From: Leifsonia sp. Root112D2
GTDB lineage: Bacteria; Actinomycetota; Actinomycetes; Actinomycetales; Microbacteriaceae
Length of the DNA stretch: 64,000 nucleotides
Assembly: GCF_001424905.1 (NCBI RefSeq)
Contig: NZ_LMCU01000002.1
Location: 124,001 to 188,000 of the forward strand
Direction of reading: 5' to 3'
In this document: positions 40,174-48,960 of the stretch, piece after piece
Layout: each line of letters opens with the position of its first letter
Numbering within the stretch: position 1 is the stretch's first letter
Position numbers and translations under genes: made by a program
Notes under the pieces: generated by a model
Databases searched by the model: none
What the model saw: only the letters and a program-made list of their open reading frames with translations
What the model was told of the DNA's origin: nothing

Positions 40174-40545
40174 ATGTTGAAAGCTTCATACGCCAGCTCG
40201 ACCCGCAGGCCGGGCTCCGAAGGTGCGGGGCATCAGCGGCAGTCTCACCAACACGGACGTCTTCCCGGGTCGATAGAGCACAGTCTGAGCCCGGCCGGTC
40301 GCGGACTTGCCGTGGCCGTCATAGCGTGGAGCCTCGCGTGGAAGGGCGCATCCCTCTGGCGGGCGTCGAAGGAGGACAGTAAGCCGTGGTTTGTCACACT
40401 GCTGCTGACCAACACAGCCGGAGTTCTCGACGCCGTGTACCTCTTCGGTGTGAGTGGTGCGCATCGCCGAAAGAAGAATGACGAAGAGTCGATCCTTTCG
40501 ACGACGGGCGAACCCGAGCAGCTTGGGCATTCCCAGGAGACATGA
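40174..40545 (+). CDS. DUF5652-like small membrane protein
   Basis: 123 residues; GAGGAG 6 nt before the ATG fixes the start. The first 35 residues are basic and low in complexity (QRQSHQHGRLPG) and may be an extension. Residues about 43-95 match the DUF5652 pattern: AWSLAWKGASLWRASKED, KPWFVTLLLTNTAGVLDAVY, then a basic tail. Two membrane helices. Function unknown. It ends 52 bp before the convergent arcC stop. Confidence 0.65.
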   Translation: MLKASYASSTRRPGSEGAGHQRQSHQHGRLPGSIEHSLSPAGRGLAVAVIAWSLAWKGASLWRASKEDSKPWFVTLLLTNTAGVLDAVYLFGVSGAHRRKKNDEESILSTTGEPEQLGHSQET

Positions 40546-40597
40546 ATCTCGGGTCCGATTCCGAGTGGTTTCTCGCCGCTGGGCCCACCCGGCACAG

Positions 40598-41509
40598 TCA
40601 CAAAGTTCCGAGGATTTCCGTTCCGTCGGTGCCACCCATGACCGCTTCCAACCGCTCCAGGGATCCGATCAGCGCCCGGCCACCTGTCGTCGAGACAAAA
40701 TCTGCCGCGGCTCTGACCTTGGGCCCGATGGATCCGTCCGGGTAGGTGTTCACCTCGATCTCATCGACGCGGAGAATGCGCAGAAGCTTCTCTGCAGGTG
40801 TTCCGAAGTCGGTCATGACTCCGCGAACGTCGGTGAGGATCACGAGTAGCTGAGCGTCGATGTCGGTCGCGATTCGGGCTGCGGCATAGTCTTTGTCGAC
40901 GACCGCATCAATGCCACGCAGGCCCGTGCCATGGGGAATAACCGGGATTCCCCCGCCGCCGGCAAGGATGACCGTCGCGCCGGCATCGAGCAGGGTGATC
41001 GCGCGGGAACTTTCGAGGATGCGGATGGGGAGCGGAGAGGGGACGACCCTGCGCCAACCGGACCCATCAGCGGCGATGCTCCATCCGTGAGTCTTCGCGA
41101 GAGTACGGGCACGGGATTCGTCGTAGCTCACTCCGACGAATTTTGTCGGAGACAGCAACTGCGGATCAGTCGGATCGACCAGGGTTCGGGAGATGAGCGC
41201 AACAACGTCTTTGCGCAGGCCCGCGTCTCCCAACGCGCGTTGCAGCCAGAATCCGATGAGTCCCTGGCTTTCCGCAACCATGTCGCTCAACGGGTAGGGT
41301 GCGCTCAGCGTGGTGTCCTCGCCGTTCTCCATCGCCAGCAGGCCCACTTGAGGACCGTTGCCGTGCACAATCACGACCTCGTGTTCCGCGGCGAGTTTCG
41401 CGAGCGCCGGCCACGCATCACCGAGATGTTCAGCCTGAGTCACCGCATCGGGTTTCTCTCCCCGGCGTAGCAGTGCGTTGCCGCCAAGTGCCACCACGAT
41501 GCGCGACAT
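40598..41509 (-). CDS. arcC: Carbamate kinase
   Basis: 303 residues. Last step of the arginine deiminase pathway: carbamoyl-phosphate plus ADP gives ATP, CO2 and ammonia. It opens IVVALGGNALLRRGE and has VIVHGNGPQVGLLA, VILAGGGGIPVI and ILTDVRGVMTDF, all typical amino-acid-kinase motifs. The gene starts directly after the arcB stop and is the last in arcDABC. Confidence 0.95.
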   Translation of the reverse strand: MSRIVVALGGNALLRRGEKPDAVTQAEHLGDAWPALAKLAAEHEVVIVHGNGPQVGLLAMENGEDTTLSAPYPLSDMVAESQGLIGFWLQRALGDAGLRKDVVALISRTLVDPTDPQLLSPTKFVGVSYDESRARTLAKTHGWSIAADGSGWRRVVPSPLPIRILESSRAITLLDAGATVILAGGGGIPVIPHGTGLRGIDAVVDKDYAAARIATDIDAQLLVILTDVRGVMTDFGTPAEKLLRILRVDEIEVNTYPDGSIGPKVRAAADFVSTTGGRALIGSLERLEAVMGGTDGTEILGTL

Positions 41510-42544
41510 TCAACACCCTTCGGTCCGGCGATCCGCCGGATCAAGTGACATGGCGAGGACCGCTTTGATCGTATGCATCCGATTCTCCGCCTGCTCGAAT
41601 ACGAGCGAACGAGGCGAGCGGAAGACGTCGTCGCTGACTTCCACGCCATTGAGTCCGTATTGTTCGTGCAGGTGCCGCCCGAGCGTCGTCGTATCGTCGT
41701 GGACGCTCGGCAGACAATGCAGGAACTGTGTCTTCGGGTTCCCGGTGCGCGCAAGCATGTTTGCGTCGATACGGAAGGGGCGCAGTGCCTCGACCCGCGC
41801 ATCCCATTCCGAATCCGGTTCGCCCATGCTCACCCAGACATCCGTGTAGAGAAAATCAGCGCCGCGAACGGCGCTGTCGATATCATCCGTCGCCATGATG
41901 TGTCCACCGGATCTGGTCGCGGCGTGCGCCGCCGCCTCGACCGCTGCAGGGTCCGGATGAAGTACGGCGGGCGCGGCGATTCTGACGTCCAGCCCGAGCA
42001 GCGCACCCGTCATCAGAAGACTCCTGGCAACGTTGTTGTGCCCGTCGCCGAGATAGCACACCGACACCTCGGTCAGCGGTTTGCCCGCGTGTTCGCGCAT
42101 CGTGAGCATGTCCGCCAGCGCCTGCGTGGGATGCCAGAGGTCGGTGAGCGCGTTCCATACGGGCACTCCGGCGTATCTGGCCAGCGTCTCCACGGTCGCC
42201 TGTTGAAAGCCGCGGAAGGCGATGCCGTCGTAGAGGCGCCCGAGAACCCTCGCTGTGTCCTCGACGGATTCGCTAACACCCATGTGGCTGCTCGCCGGGT
42301 CGACGTAGGTGACGCCTGCGCCTTGGTCTTGGGCGGCGACCTCGAAGGCGCTACGGGTTCGCGTGGAAGGTTTCTCGAAGATCAACGCGATGTTGTTGCG
42401 TGACAACCGAGCGCGCTCGGTTCCCTGTTTCTTGGCGATCTTGAGTTGCGTGGCCAACTCGAGTAGTTCGAGAATGCGCGCCTGGGTCAGATCGATGTCC
42501 TTGAGCAGGTGGATCGGGTCGCGCATGTCCGTTGAACCCGTCAT
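41510..42544 (-). CDS. arcB: Ornithine carbamoyltransferase, catabolic
   Basis: 344 residues from ATG 42544, which overlaps the arcA stop as ATGA; the frame extends further upstream inside arcA but that part is not homologous. Carbamoyl-phosphate motif STRTRSAF, ornithine loop WHPTQALADMLT and the catalytic FLHCLPSVHD are all intact. In the deiminase pathway it runs backwards, splitting citrulline into ornithine and carbamoyl-phosphate. Its position between arcA and arcC supports the catabolic role. Confidence 0.95.
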   Translation of the reverse strand: MTGSTDMRDPIHLLKDIDLTQARILELLELATQLKIAKKQGTERARLSRNNIALIFEKPSTRTRSAFEVAAQDQGAGVTYVDPASSHMGVSESVEDTARVLGRLYDGIAFRGFQQATVETLARYAGVPVWNALTDLWHPTQALADMLTMREHAGKPLTEVSVCYLGDGHNNVARSLLMTGALLGLDVRIAAPAVLHPDPAAVEAAAHAATRSGGHIMATDDIDSAVRGADFLYTDVWVSMGEPDSEWDARVEALRPFRIDANMLARTGNPKTQFLHCLPSVHDDTTTLGRHLHEQYGLNGVEVSDDVFRSPRSLVFEQAENRMHTIKAVLAMSLDPADRRTEGC

Positions 42545-43845
42545 CGGGCTGGCTCGGATGCGACCGGGTCGCGGGAGATGGGGCAGGTCATGCATCGCGA
42601 TCCGCCACGGCCTCGGCCCAATTCGCTGCCGGCAACGGTGATGACCTCGATGCCGTGCCTGCGCAGCATCGTGTTGGTTGTGACGTTGCGGTCGTAACCG
42701 ACGACCACCCCGGGTTCGATGGTCAGATAGTTGTTTGCGTCGTCCCATTGTTCGCGGGCCGCGGCGCGCGGATCCTCGTCGGTGGCCAGCACGGTTACGC
42801 TGCCCACGCCGAGTACGTCCGCGAGGAGCGGGAAGAGTTCTCGTTCCTTACCGAGGTGCGAACGGTTTCGATCGCCGCCGGCATCGGGGGTGATCAGCCA
42901 GGATCTCAGACTGTGTCGATCCAGGTACGGGTAGATGACGAAGGTGTGGCGATCGATGTTGGTCAGCAAGGTGTCCAGGTGCATCATCGCGTGCGAGTGC
43001 GGGAGCTTCACCGCGATGACCTGAGAAGCCTGCTTCGAGGTGAAGAGTGCCTGGGCAAGCATCTCGACGGCCATGGGTGTGGTGCGCTCCCCCATGCCGA
43101 TGAGCACCACCCCGTCTCCGAGCACGTGGATGTCTCCGCCCTCGATGCTGGCGGCCTGCGTTCGTTCTTCCTCCCGGTGGTACTGCTCGAAGGACTGGCC
43201 TTCGAACAGTGGGTGGAAGTTGTAGATGGCGCGCACATGCACCGTCTCACGTACGCGCGCAGGCTTCGCCATCACGTTGACGTTCACGCCGCCGTAGATC
43301 CATGCGGAGCTGTCTCGCGGAAAGAGCGTGTTAGGCAGCGGTGGCACGAGGAAGTCGTCGCCGCCGAGGCTCTCCCAGCGCACGCTGCGGTTCTGCGGCG
43401 CGGGCACATCTCCGGCCACGATGCCGCCGATCAGGAGTTCGGCGAGCCGCGCCGGGTCCTGGTCGTCGAGGAGGCTTCTCAGTTGTGGGGCGAGGTTTGG
43501 TCCCATCGTCTCGTCGGTGCAGAGACGGTCAAGGACGAACGCGCGACCGTCGGGAACACGAAGAGTTTCGGCCAAGAGTTCATCGAAGTGGTACACCTGA
43601 ACCCCGCGCGCCTGCAGCGCGTCGGCGAAACCGTCATGCTCGGAGCGTGCTCGTGCTGCCCAGAGTACGTCGTCGAAGAGAAGCTCTTCCCGGTTCTGTG
43701 GGGTCAGTCTGGCAAGCTCGAGTCCTGGCCGGTGCACGATAACGGAGCGGAGTTTCCCGATCTCGGAGTGTACGCCCAACGGGTGTGTCCGCTCGGCGGC
43801 CGATGTGGCATCCGTCGCCATCAGCGGTTCGGCGATCGCGCTCAT
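42541..43845 (-). CDS. arcA: Arginine deiminase
   Basis: 434 residues, normal length. It converts arginine to citrulline and ammonia. Motifs in order: HSEIGKLRSVIVHRPG, NTLFPRDSSAWIYGG (catalytic Asp), IEGGDIHVLG, MMHLDTLLTNID (catalytic His) and the nucleophile Cys in RGGSRCMTCPI. It overlaps arcD upstream and arcB downstream by ATGA in each case. Confidence 0.96.
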   Translation of the reverse strand: MSAIAEPLMATDATSAAERTHPLGVHSEIGKLRSVIVHRPGLELARLTPQNREELLFDDVLWAARARSEHDGFADALQARGVQVYHFDELLAETLRVPDGRAFVLDRLCTDETMGPNLAPQLRSLLDDQDPARLAELLIGGIVAGDVPAPQNRSVRWESLGGDDFLVPPLPNTLFPRDSSAWIYGGVNVNVMAKPARVRETVHVRAIYNFHPLFEGQSFEQYHREEERTQAASIEGGDIHVLGDGVVLIGMGERTTPMAVEMLAQALFTSKQASQVIAVKLPHSHAMMHLDTLLTNIDRHTFVIYPYLDRHSLRSWLITPDAGGDRNRSHLGKERELFPLLADVLGVGSVTVLATDEDPRAAAREQWDDANNYLTIEPGVVVGYDRNVTTNTMLRRHGIEVITVAGSELGRGRGGSRCMTCPISRDPVASEPAR

Positions 43846-45329
43846 GACCCGATCTCCTGGCCTTCGGCAACTGCCAAGACAACATTCGATGCGACCGGCT
43901 CCTCAATGGCGATTGCCTCATCCGGCTCGGGGGCTTCCGCTGCAACCGGCATCGCATTCGGCGGACTGCCCTGATCGTTCGAGCTGTCCTGACCATTTCG
44001 TCGGCGCGAGACGGTGAGCCAGACATAGAGCGGAACGCCGAGCAGGAAGCAGAAGCCACCGTAATACGCCGCCTCGGCGCCCGTTCCGAGGAGTGCCCAG
44101 AAACTGAAGACGAGCGCCGCGATTGCGATGGTCATGTCTTTGGCGAAGTTCGGCCAGGAAGTCTTGCGGGTACCTGTGAGCAGCCAGTACAACTGCGCCG
44201 CCGCCGAGAACAGGTACGGGATCACGGCAGTGAAGACCGTGAGCAGCACGACGGTCGTGAACACCTGCGAGAAGTTCGTGTAGGCCAAGACGGTCAACAG
44301 GGTCGCAAGTATCGTTGAGACGAGGATGCCAAAGGTCGGCACGCCGCGCTTTTCGCGTGCAAAAGCTCGCGGGAACATTCCGTCTTTCGCAGCGGCATTC
44401 GGCATCTCGCCGACGATGAAGGTCCACCCGATCAGGCATCCGAGTCCGGAGACGATCGCTGCGACAGCAACGATGTCACCCGACCAGCTTCCACCGAAGA
44501 TGGCATTCGCGGCGTCACTGAACGGTGCGGTCGACAACCTCAGCGCCTTGTTGCTGACGGTTCCGAACACGGCGAATGTGCCGAGAATGTAGACGACGGC
44601 GCAGGCGACGGTTCCATAGATTGTGGCCCGAGGGACGCTCGCGCCGGGGTTGCGCACTCTGCCTGCTGCTACGGACGCGGTCTCGATTCCAAGGTATGCG
44701 AACAAAGCGATGGCTCCCGCACCGGCCAGCGCGGACCACCCGTTCGTACCGGATGAGTTGAACGCACCGAAGTTCGCCGGATTGATGAAGAACAAGCCGA
44801 TGATCGCGATGAAGGCGAGCGGCACGAGTTTTAGAACGGTGAAGACGATCTGGGCTCCTCCCATGTTCCGAATGCCCGAGAGGTTCACAATGACCGGAAT
44901 CCAGAGTGCCACCGCCGCGATCACGATGGACCACCAGATGTTGTGCCCACGGTTGACGAAGACTTCGACGTAGCCGGTGAGAGCGACCACGATCGCTGCG
45001 TTGCCTGCCCAGGCTGTGACCCAATAGGACCAGGCGTTCAGGAACCCCGCGAAGTCACCGAATGCGGCACGCGCATACAGATAAGGTCCACCGGAACCCG
45101 GTACTTTTCTCGTCAACCGTCCGAAGACGACGGCCAGCGCAAGAGAACCGATCGTCACGAGCACGAACGCGAGCAGGCTGATGGGTCCGAATGCCGCGAG
45201 GGCGGAGGGGAGGCCGAAGACACCGGTACCAATGACCGATCCCACAACCAGGGCAGAAGCTGCCGGAAGGCCAATTGTGTGTTGCGCTTGTGTCGCCCGC
45301 GTTGATGGCGAAGAGGTTGAAGTGCTCAT
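43842..45329 (-). CDS. arcD: Arginine/ornithine antiporter (APC family)
   Basis: 495 residues from ATG 45329; a TTG three codons earlier is also in frame. About 12 to 13 membrane helices of the basic amino acid/polyamine antiporter type: VVGSVIGTGVFGLPSAL, SGGPYLYARAAFGDFAGF and ALFAYLGIETASVAAGRV. It swaps arginine in for ornithine out, needing no energy. First gene of arcDABC; a near-palindromic DevR-like box ends 36 nt upstream. Confidence 0.9.
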   Translation of the reverse strand: MSTSTSSPSTRATQAQHTIGLPAASALVVGSVIGTGVFGLPSALAAFGPISLLAFVLVTIGSLALAVVFGRLTRKVPGSGGPYLYARAAFGDFAGFLNAWSYWVTAWAGNAAIVVALTGYVEVFVNRGHNIWWSIVIAAVALWIPVIVNLSGIRNMGGAQIVFTVLKLVPLAFIAIIGLFFINPANFGAFNSSGTNGWSALAGAGAIALFAYLGIETASVAAGRVRNPGASVPRATIYGTVACAVVYILGTFAVFGTVSNKALRLSTAPFSDAANAIFGGSWSGDIVAVAAIVSGLGCLIGWTFIVGEMPNAAAKDGMFPRAFAREKRGVPTFGILVSTILATLLTVLAYTNFSQVFTTVVLLTVFTAVIPYLFSAAAQLYWLLTGTRKTSWPNFAKDMTIAIAALVFSFWALLGTGAEAAYYGGFCFLLGVPLYVWLTVSRRRNGQDSSNDQGSPPNAMPVAAEAPEPDEAIAIEEPVASNVVLAVAEGQEIGS

Positions 45330-45365
45330 GCATCCCAATCTCGCAGCAGGCCAGAACGGCGAACA

Positions 45366-45379
45366 GGGCCATTGGTCCC
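45366..45379 (-). promoter_or_regulatory. DevR/DosR-like operator for arcDABC
   Basis: GGGCCATTGGTCCC (GGGACCAATGGCCC on the minus strand), near-palindromic, 36 nt upstream of arcD. The spacing is as for the xfp and Usp boxes. Confidence 0.6.
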
Positions 45380-45715
45380 CTCGAAAGACTCCGACTCCAG
45401 GGTTACAACGGGGCTACGTCAGCCGATCACCGGCAGCCGCTGTCCGACCGCGACCATTTTCCGGTCACGATGCTCGGCAATCGCACGCAATGCGAAGAGG
45501 ATAGACAGAACGTGACGCCCCGCACGGCGGCCACCTTGTCTTCGGGAAGACATTCCGCCGCCACTTCGTTGCTTCATGCACCTCCGTCGCAGCTCGTAGC
45601 CCGAGCCCACGCAGTTTCGACGCGGTGACGATCGATGAGGTAAGAACGTGCCATAGGGGGCTGAGTCAATGAAATACGTCGGTGCAAAACCTTGGCCCGC
45701 GCGCTCTCAGATTTT
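45380..45715. other. Intergenic region between arcD and the molybdo-enzyme gene
   Basis: About 335 bp with no supported gene. It carries the upstream part of the arcD promoter and the 3' flank of the molybdopterin oxidoreductase gene. No clear terminator hairpin was seen. Confidence 0.4.
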
Positions 45716-47506
45716 CTAAATCGATTGCCGGTACCCGAAGAATTCGTGGTCCTCGTTGTATCCGCCGAAGCCTCCGCCGATTTCGGAGAAGTGCTCGACG
45801 AACTCGATGCCCTTGATCCATTTGACCATCTTGAAACCGAGTTGCACCTCGTTGCGCAGCCGAAGCGGCGCCCCGTGACCGTACGACAGCGGTGCCCCGT
45901 TCATGTCATAAGCGAGCATCGTGAGTTGGTAGCCCATCTGCTCGATCGGATGCGCGTCGTAGTACACACCCTCGTCCGGGCCGTCGCCCAGCGAATAGAA
46001 GACCACCCATTTGGCCTCGGGTGCCGGCTTGACCAGCTCAAGGATCGACTGCATCGAGACGCCGCCCCACTTGGCCACCCCTGACCAGCCCTGGATGCAG
46101 AAGTGCTGCGTGATCTGCTCGTGGTACGCCATCGAACGCAACTGCGCGAGGCTCAACTCCACGGGGTTCTCCACGAGCCCGTTGACGCGCAGCCGGTAAT
46201 CGCGAAAGTCGTTGTCGAAAAGTGCCTTGTACTCGTCGGACTCCGGATACTGCCCGTTGTGCCACAGATACGGGGAGATATCTTTTTCCGTGTACTGGCC
46301 GGGCTTTGCGTCGATGTGCTCGAACAGTCGCTGCGCGGGCCCGATCAGCGCGTAACCGGCCTTCTGGATAAGGCGCGGATGCCGGATTGTCAGCGGGGTG
46401 GCCGCGACCCAGCCCACGATGATCACCACCATCGACGCCGCGAAGATCCAGAACCCGATCCAGGACTGGTCATCGCGCCCGGCGTACATGTGGTTGAGGT
46501 TCTTCAGTGCACCGGTGGTCAGCACGAGCGTGACGTGCACGACGATGAACAGCAGGAACCAGCACAGCACCAGAAAGTGCAGGGAGCGGGCTACCTGGAT
46601 GCTGAAGACCGAGCTGATGCGGCGAAAGCGCGTGGAGAGGGCCGGCGACATGCCCAGTCCCGTGATGAGCGCGAGCGGGGCCGCGATGAATACCGTGACG
46701 AAGTAGGCGATCAGCTGCAGGCTGTTGTAGTTGGTCCAGCCGCTCTCGGTCGGCCAGTCCAGCGAAAGATACTGGATAGCAACCGAGATCGAGTTCGGGA
46801 TGACGTCCCAACTCAACGGCACCAGGCGCATCCATTGGCCGGTCGCGAACAACAGCACGAAGAAGACGATGCCGTTGGCCAGCCACAGCGTGTCGATTCC
46901 CAAATGCCACCAGCGGGCCAGGCCGATGGAGTGCCGCAGCCCCGGCAGGCCGATCTGCTGCGGCAGGCTGATCGAATCCTTCTTCGCCGTCCACAGCGGG
47001 TCTTCGGGAACCGGCTTCTGCACCCGGAACCAGTCTCTACCCGGGGTCGAGTGCCGCGTCCAGTACAGGCGCGGATGATCGGTCAGGATCTGCGCACCCG
47101 AGCGGATGATGAAGATCATGAAGAACATGTTCAGGAAGTGCTGCCAGCCCAACCATGCGGGAAAGCCGACCGGGGCAGAATCTGGCAGGGTGGACGCACC
47201 GGGGTACGTCTTCATGAAGGAGGCAACGGCCGGCAGATCGCGAATACCCTTCGCGACGGCTACCGCGGTGATGAGCAACACGAAACCGATCGGAATCAGC
47301 CACAGCAGATTGAACCACCGGCTGTGCCCGATGCGGATGCGCGGAGCAATACCGCGATCCTGAGGAATGGACCCGGCAAAAGTGAGCGGGTCGATCACAT
47401 CCTCACCACGCTTCAACTCGCTGCGGAAGCTGCGTACCACATCGGGTGAGATCAAGGATTCTGCGGGCGCCGGAGAACCACTGGGCGTCGGCTTCGGTGC
47501 CGTCAT
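45716..47506 (-). CDS. Cytochrome b561-like/molybdopterin oxidoreductase fusion
   Basis: 596 residues. The first 400 residues hold about six membrane helices with histidines suited to heme b (GHSRWFNLLWL, GWQHFLNMFF, SLHFLVLCWFLLFIVVHV). Residues about 440-596 are a sulfite-oxidase-type Mo-cofactor domain: RLRVNGLVENP, the Mo-ligand Cys in ITQHFCIQGWSGVAKWGG and the substrate-side GHGAPLRLRNEVQLG. It likely moves electrons between an outside oxyanion or sulfoxide and the membrane pool. Last of a three-gene unit with overlaps of 4 nt, behind the DevR-like box at 50115. Substrate unknown. Confidence 0.87.
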   Translation of the reverse strand: MTAPKPTPSGSPAPAESLISPDVVRSFRSELKRGEDVIDPLTFAGSIPQDRGIAPRIRIGHSRWFNLLWLIPIGFVLLITAVAVAKGIRDLPAVASFMKTYPGASTLPDSAPVGFPAWLGWQHFLNMFFMIFIIRSGAQILTDHPRLYWTRHSTPGRDWFRVQKPVPEDPLWTAKKDSISLPQQIGLPGLRHSIGLARWWHLGIDTLWLANGIVFFVLLFATGQWMRLVPLSWDVIPNSISVAIQYLSLDWPTESGWTNYNSLQLIAYFVTVFIAAPLALITGLGMSPALSTRFRRISSVFSIQVARSLHFLVLCWFLLFIVVHVTLVLTTGALKNLNHMYAGRDDQSWIGFWIFAASMVVIIVGWVAATPLTIRHPRLIQKAGYALIGPAQRLFEHIDAKPGQYTEKDISPYLWHNGQYPESDEYKALFDNDFRDYRLRVNGLVENPVELSLAQLRSMAYHEQITQHFCIQGWSGVAKWGGVSMQSILELVKPAPEAKWVVFYSLGDGPDEGVYYDAHPIEQMGYQLTMLAYDMNGAPLSYGHGAPLRLRNEVQLGFKMVKWIKGIEFVEHFSEIGGGFGGYNEDHEFFGYRQSI

Positions 47507-48960
47507 GCCTCTGAGCCTAGACCCGGTCGCGGTTCGAGCGAGGGATCACGGTCACCAGTCACCGTGGCGAGATCGACACTTTCCAGCTGTTCGGGGACCC
47601 GGGCGTTCCACCCGAGTTCCCGCTTGATTCGCGCTCGGAGGAAGTCGGACGCTTCCGGTTCTCCGTGCGTGATGTATGTAATGGCCGGTGGATGGGAGAC
47701 CGGCCGCATCCATTCGATGAGCCCATCACCATCCGCGTGCGCGGAGAGACTGCCCATCGCGACGATTTCTGCGGCGATCGGCACATCCTGACCGTAGATT
47801 CGAAGTCGTCTCTCGCCGCTCAGCAGAGCCGCTCCACGAGTTCCGCCTGCTTGGTATCCGGTCAGGACAATAGCATTTCTTGCATCGGATCCATACGCGA
47901 GGAGATGGTGCAGGATACGTCCGCCGGTGAGCATGCCGCTTGCCGAGATGATGACCATCGGTCCCCCTCGAAGATTCAAAAGCTTCGATTCGTCGACCGT
48001 GCGAACCATAGTCGGAAGGGCATACATCCTTTCGAATTCTTGCCGGCTGAGGCGATGTTCATCGGGATAACGGTGATAGATGCTGGATGCGTCCACCGCC
48101 ATCGGGCTGTTGAGGAAGACCGGAATGGCGGGAATCTCGTCTCGGTCACGAAGCCTCGAGAGATGCAGGAGTACCGTCTCCGACCGGCCGACAGCAAACG
48201 CGGGAATCAGGACAACCCCGCCACGTTTGGCCACTCGCCTGATTACATCGCCGAGTTCGACCTCGGGATCTGTCGTCGAATGCGTACGGTTTCCATACGT
48301 TGATTCGGTGACGAGCACATCCGAGTCGTCCAAGGGGCGGGGAGCTCGCATGAGTGGGTCGTCCGCGCGGCCAAGATCCCCGGTGAAGTGCACCCTCGCC
48401 TCCCCGACCGTCAGCCGAATCTGGGAGGCCCCCAGTATGTGGCCGGCCGGAACGAAGGTTGCCTTGATCCCCCCGCCCAGGTCAGTGACCTCATCGAAGT
48501 TGAGTGATCGGAAAGCGTCGAGTGACCGTTTCGCATCCGCCGCGGTATAGACCGGGCGTGGTCGGTCGTGGCGTGACGAGCCGCGGCGCGTTGCGAAACT
48601 CGCTTCTTCCTCGAGCAGGTAGCCGCTATCGGGAAGAAGCAGCGTGCAGAGTTCTGCTGTTCCTGCCGTCGAATAGATGGGACCACGGAAACCATCGCGC
48701 ACCAAAGCGGGCAGATAGCCGCTGTGGTCGAGGTGCGCATGGGTCAACAGGACAGCATCAATCGATGCCGGCGCGACGGGGAAGGCCAGCCGATTCCGTT
48801 CACGGAGTTGCTTGTACCCCTGGAAGAGTCCGCAATCGACCAGCACTCGGCGGCCCCGTGACTCGACAAGGTATCTCGACCCCGTAACCGTCGACGTCGC
48901 GCCGAGGAAACGCAGACGCGCATGCTCCGCGGATGCCAGAGCGTCCTGATCGCCGCTCAT
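47503..48960 (-). CDS. Metallo-beta-lactamase/beta-CASP nuclease-like protein
   Basis: 485 residues from ATG 48960, overlapping the alcohol dehydrogenase stop. MBL core with the zinc motif LTHAHLDHSGYLPALV and a later His (FTGDLGR), beta-CASP part with VTESTYGNRTH, and a C-terminal RNA-metabolism domain (TGYQAGGTRGAALLSG, SLSAHADGDGL, THGE). This set is typical of CPSF/Ysh1-like RNases. It probably processes or degrades RNA; a role in dormancy-related mRNA turnover is a guess. Encoded between two redox enzymes with 4-nt overlaps. Confidence 0.88.
   Translation of the reverse strand: MSGDQDALASAEHARLRFLGATSTVTGSRYLVESRGRRVLVDCGLFQGYKQLRERNRLAFPVAPASIDAVLLTHAHLDHSGYLPALVRDGFRGPIYSTAGTAELCTLLLPDSGYLLEEEASFATRRGSSRHDRPRPVYTAADAKRSLDAFRSLNFDEVTDLGGGIKATFVPAGHILGASQIRLTVGEARVHFTGDLGRADDPLMRAPRPLDDSDVLVTESTYGNRTHSTTDPEVELGDVIRRVAKRGGVVLIPAFAVGRSETVLLHLSRLRDRDEIPAIPVFLNSPMAVDASSIYHRYPDEHRLSRQEFERMYALPTMVRTVDESKLLNLRGGPMVIISASGMLTGGRILHHLLAYGSDARNAIVLTGYQAGGTRGAALLSGERRLRIYGQDVPIAAEIVAMGSLSAHADGDGLIEWMRPVSHPPAITYITHGEPEASDFLRARIKRELGWNARVPEQLESVDLATVTGDRDPSLEPRPGLGSEA

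Noticed and set aside
42532..43974. 480-codon plus-strand frame
   Set aside because: Antisense to arcA; arginine deiminase motifs are intact on the other strand.
46103..47449. 448-codon plus-strand frame
   Set aside because: Antisense to the molybdopterin oxidoreductase; rich in H, R, D and Q, as shadow frames are.
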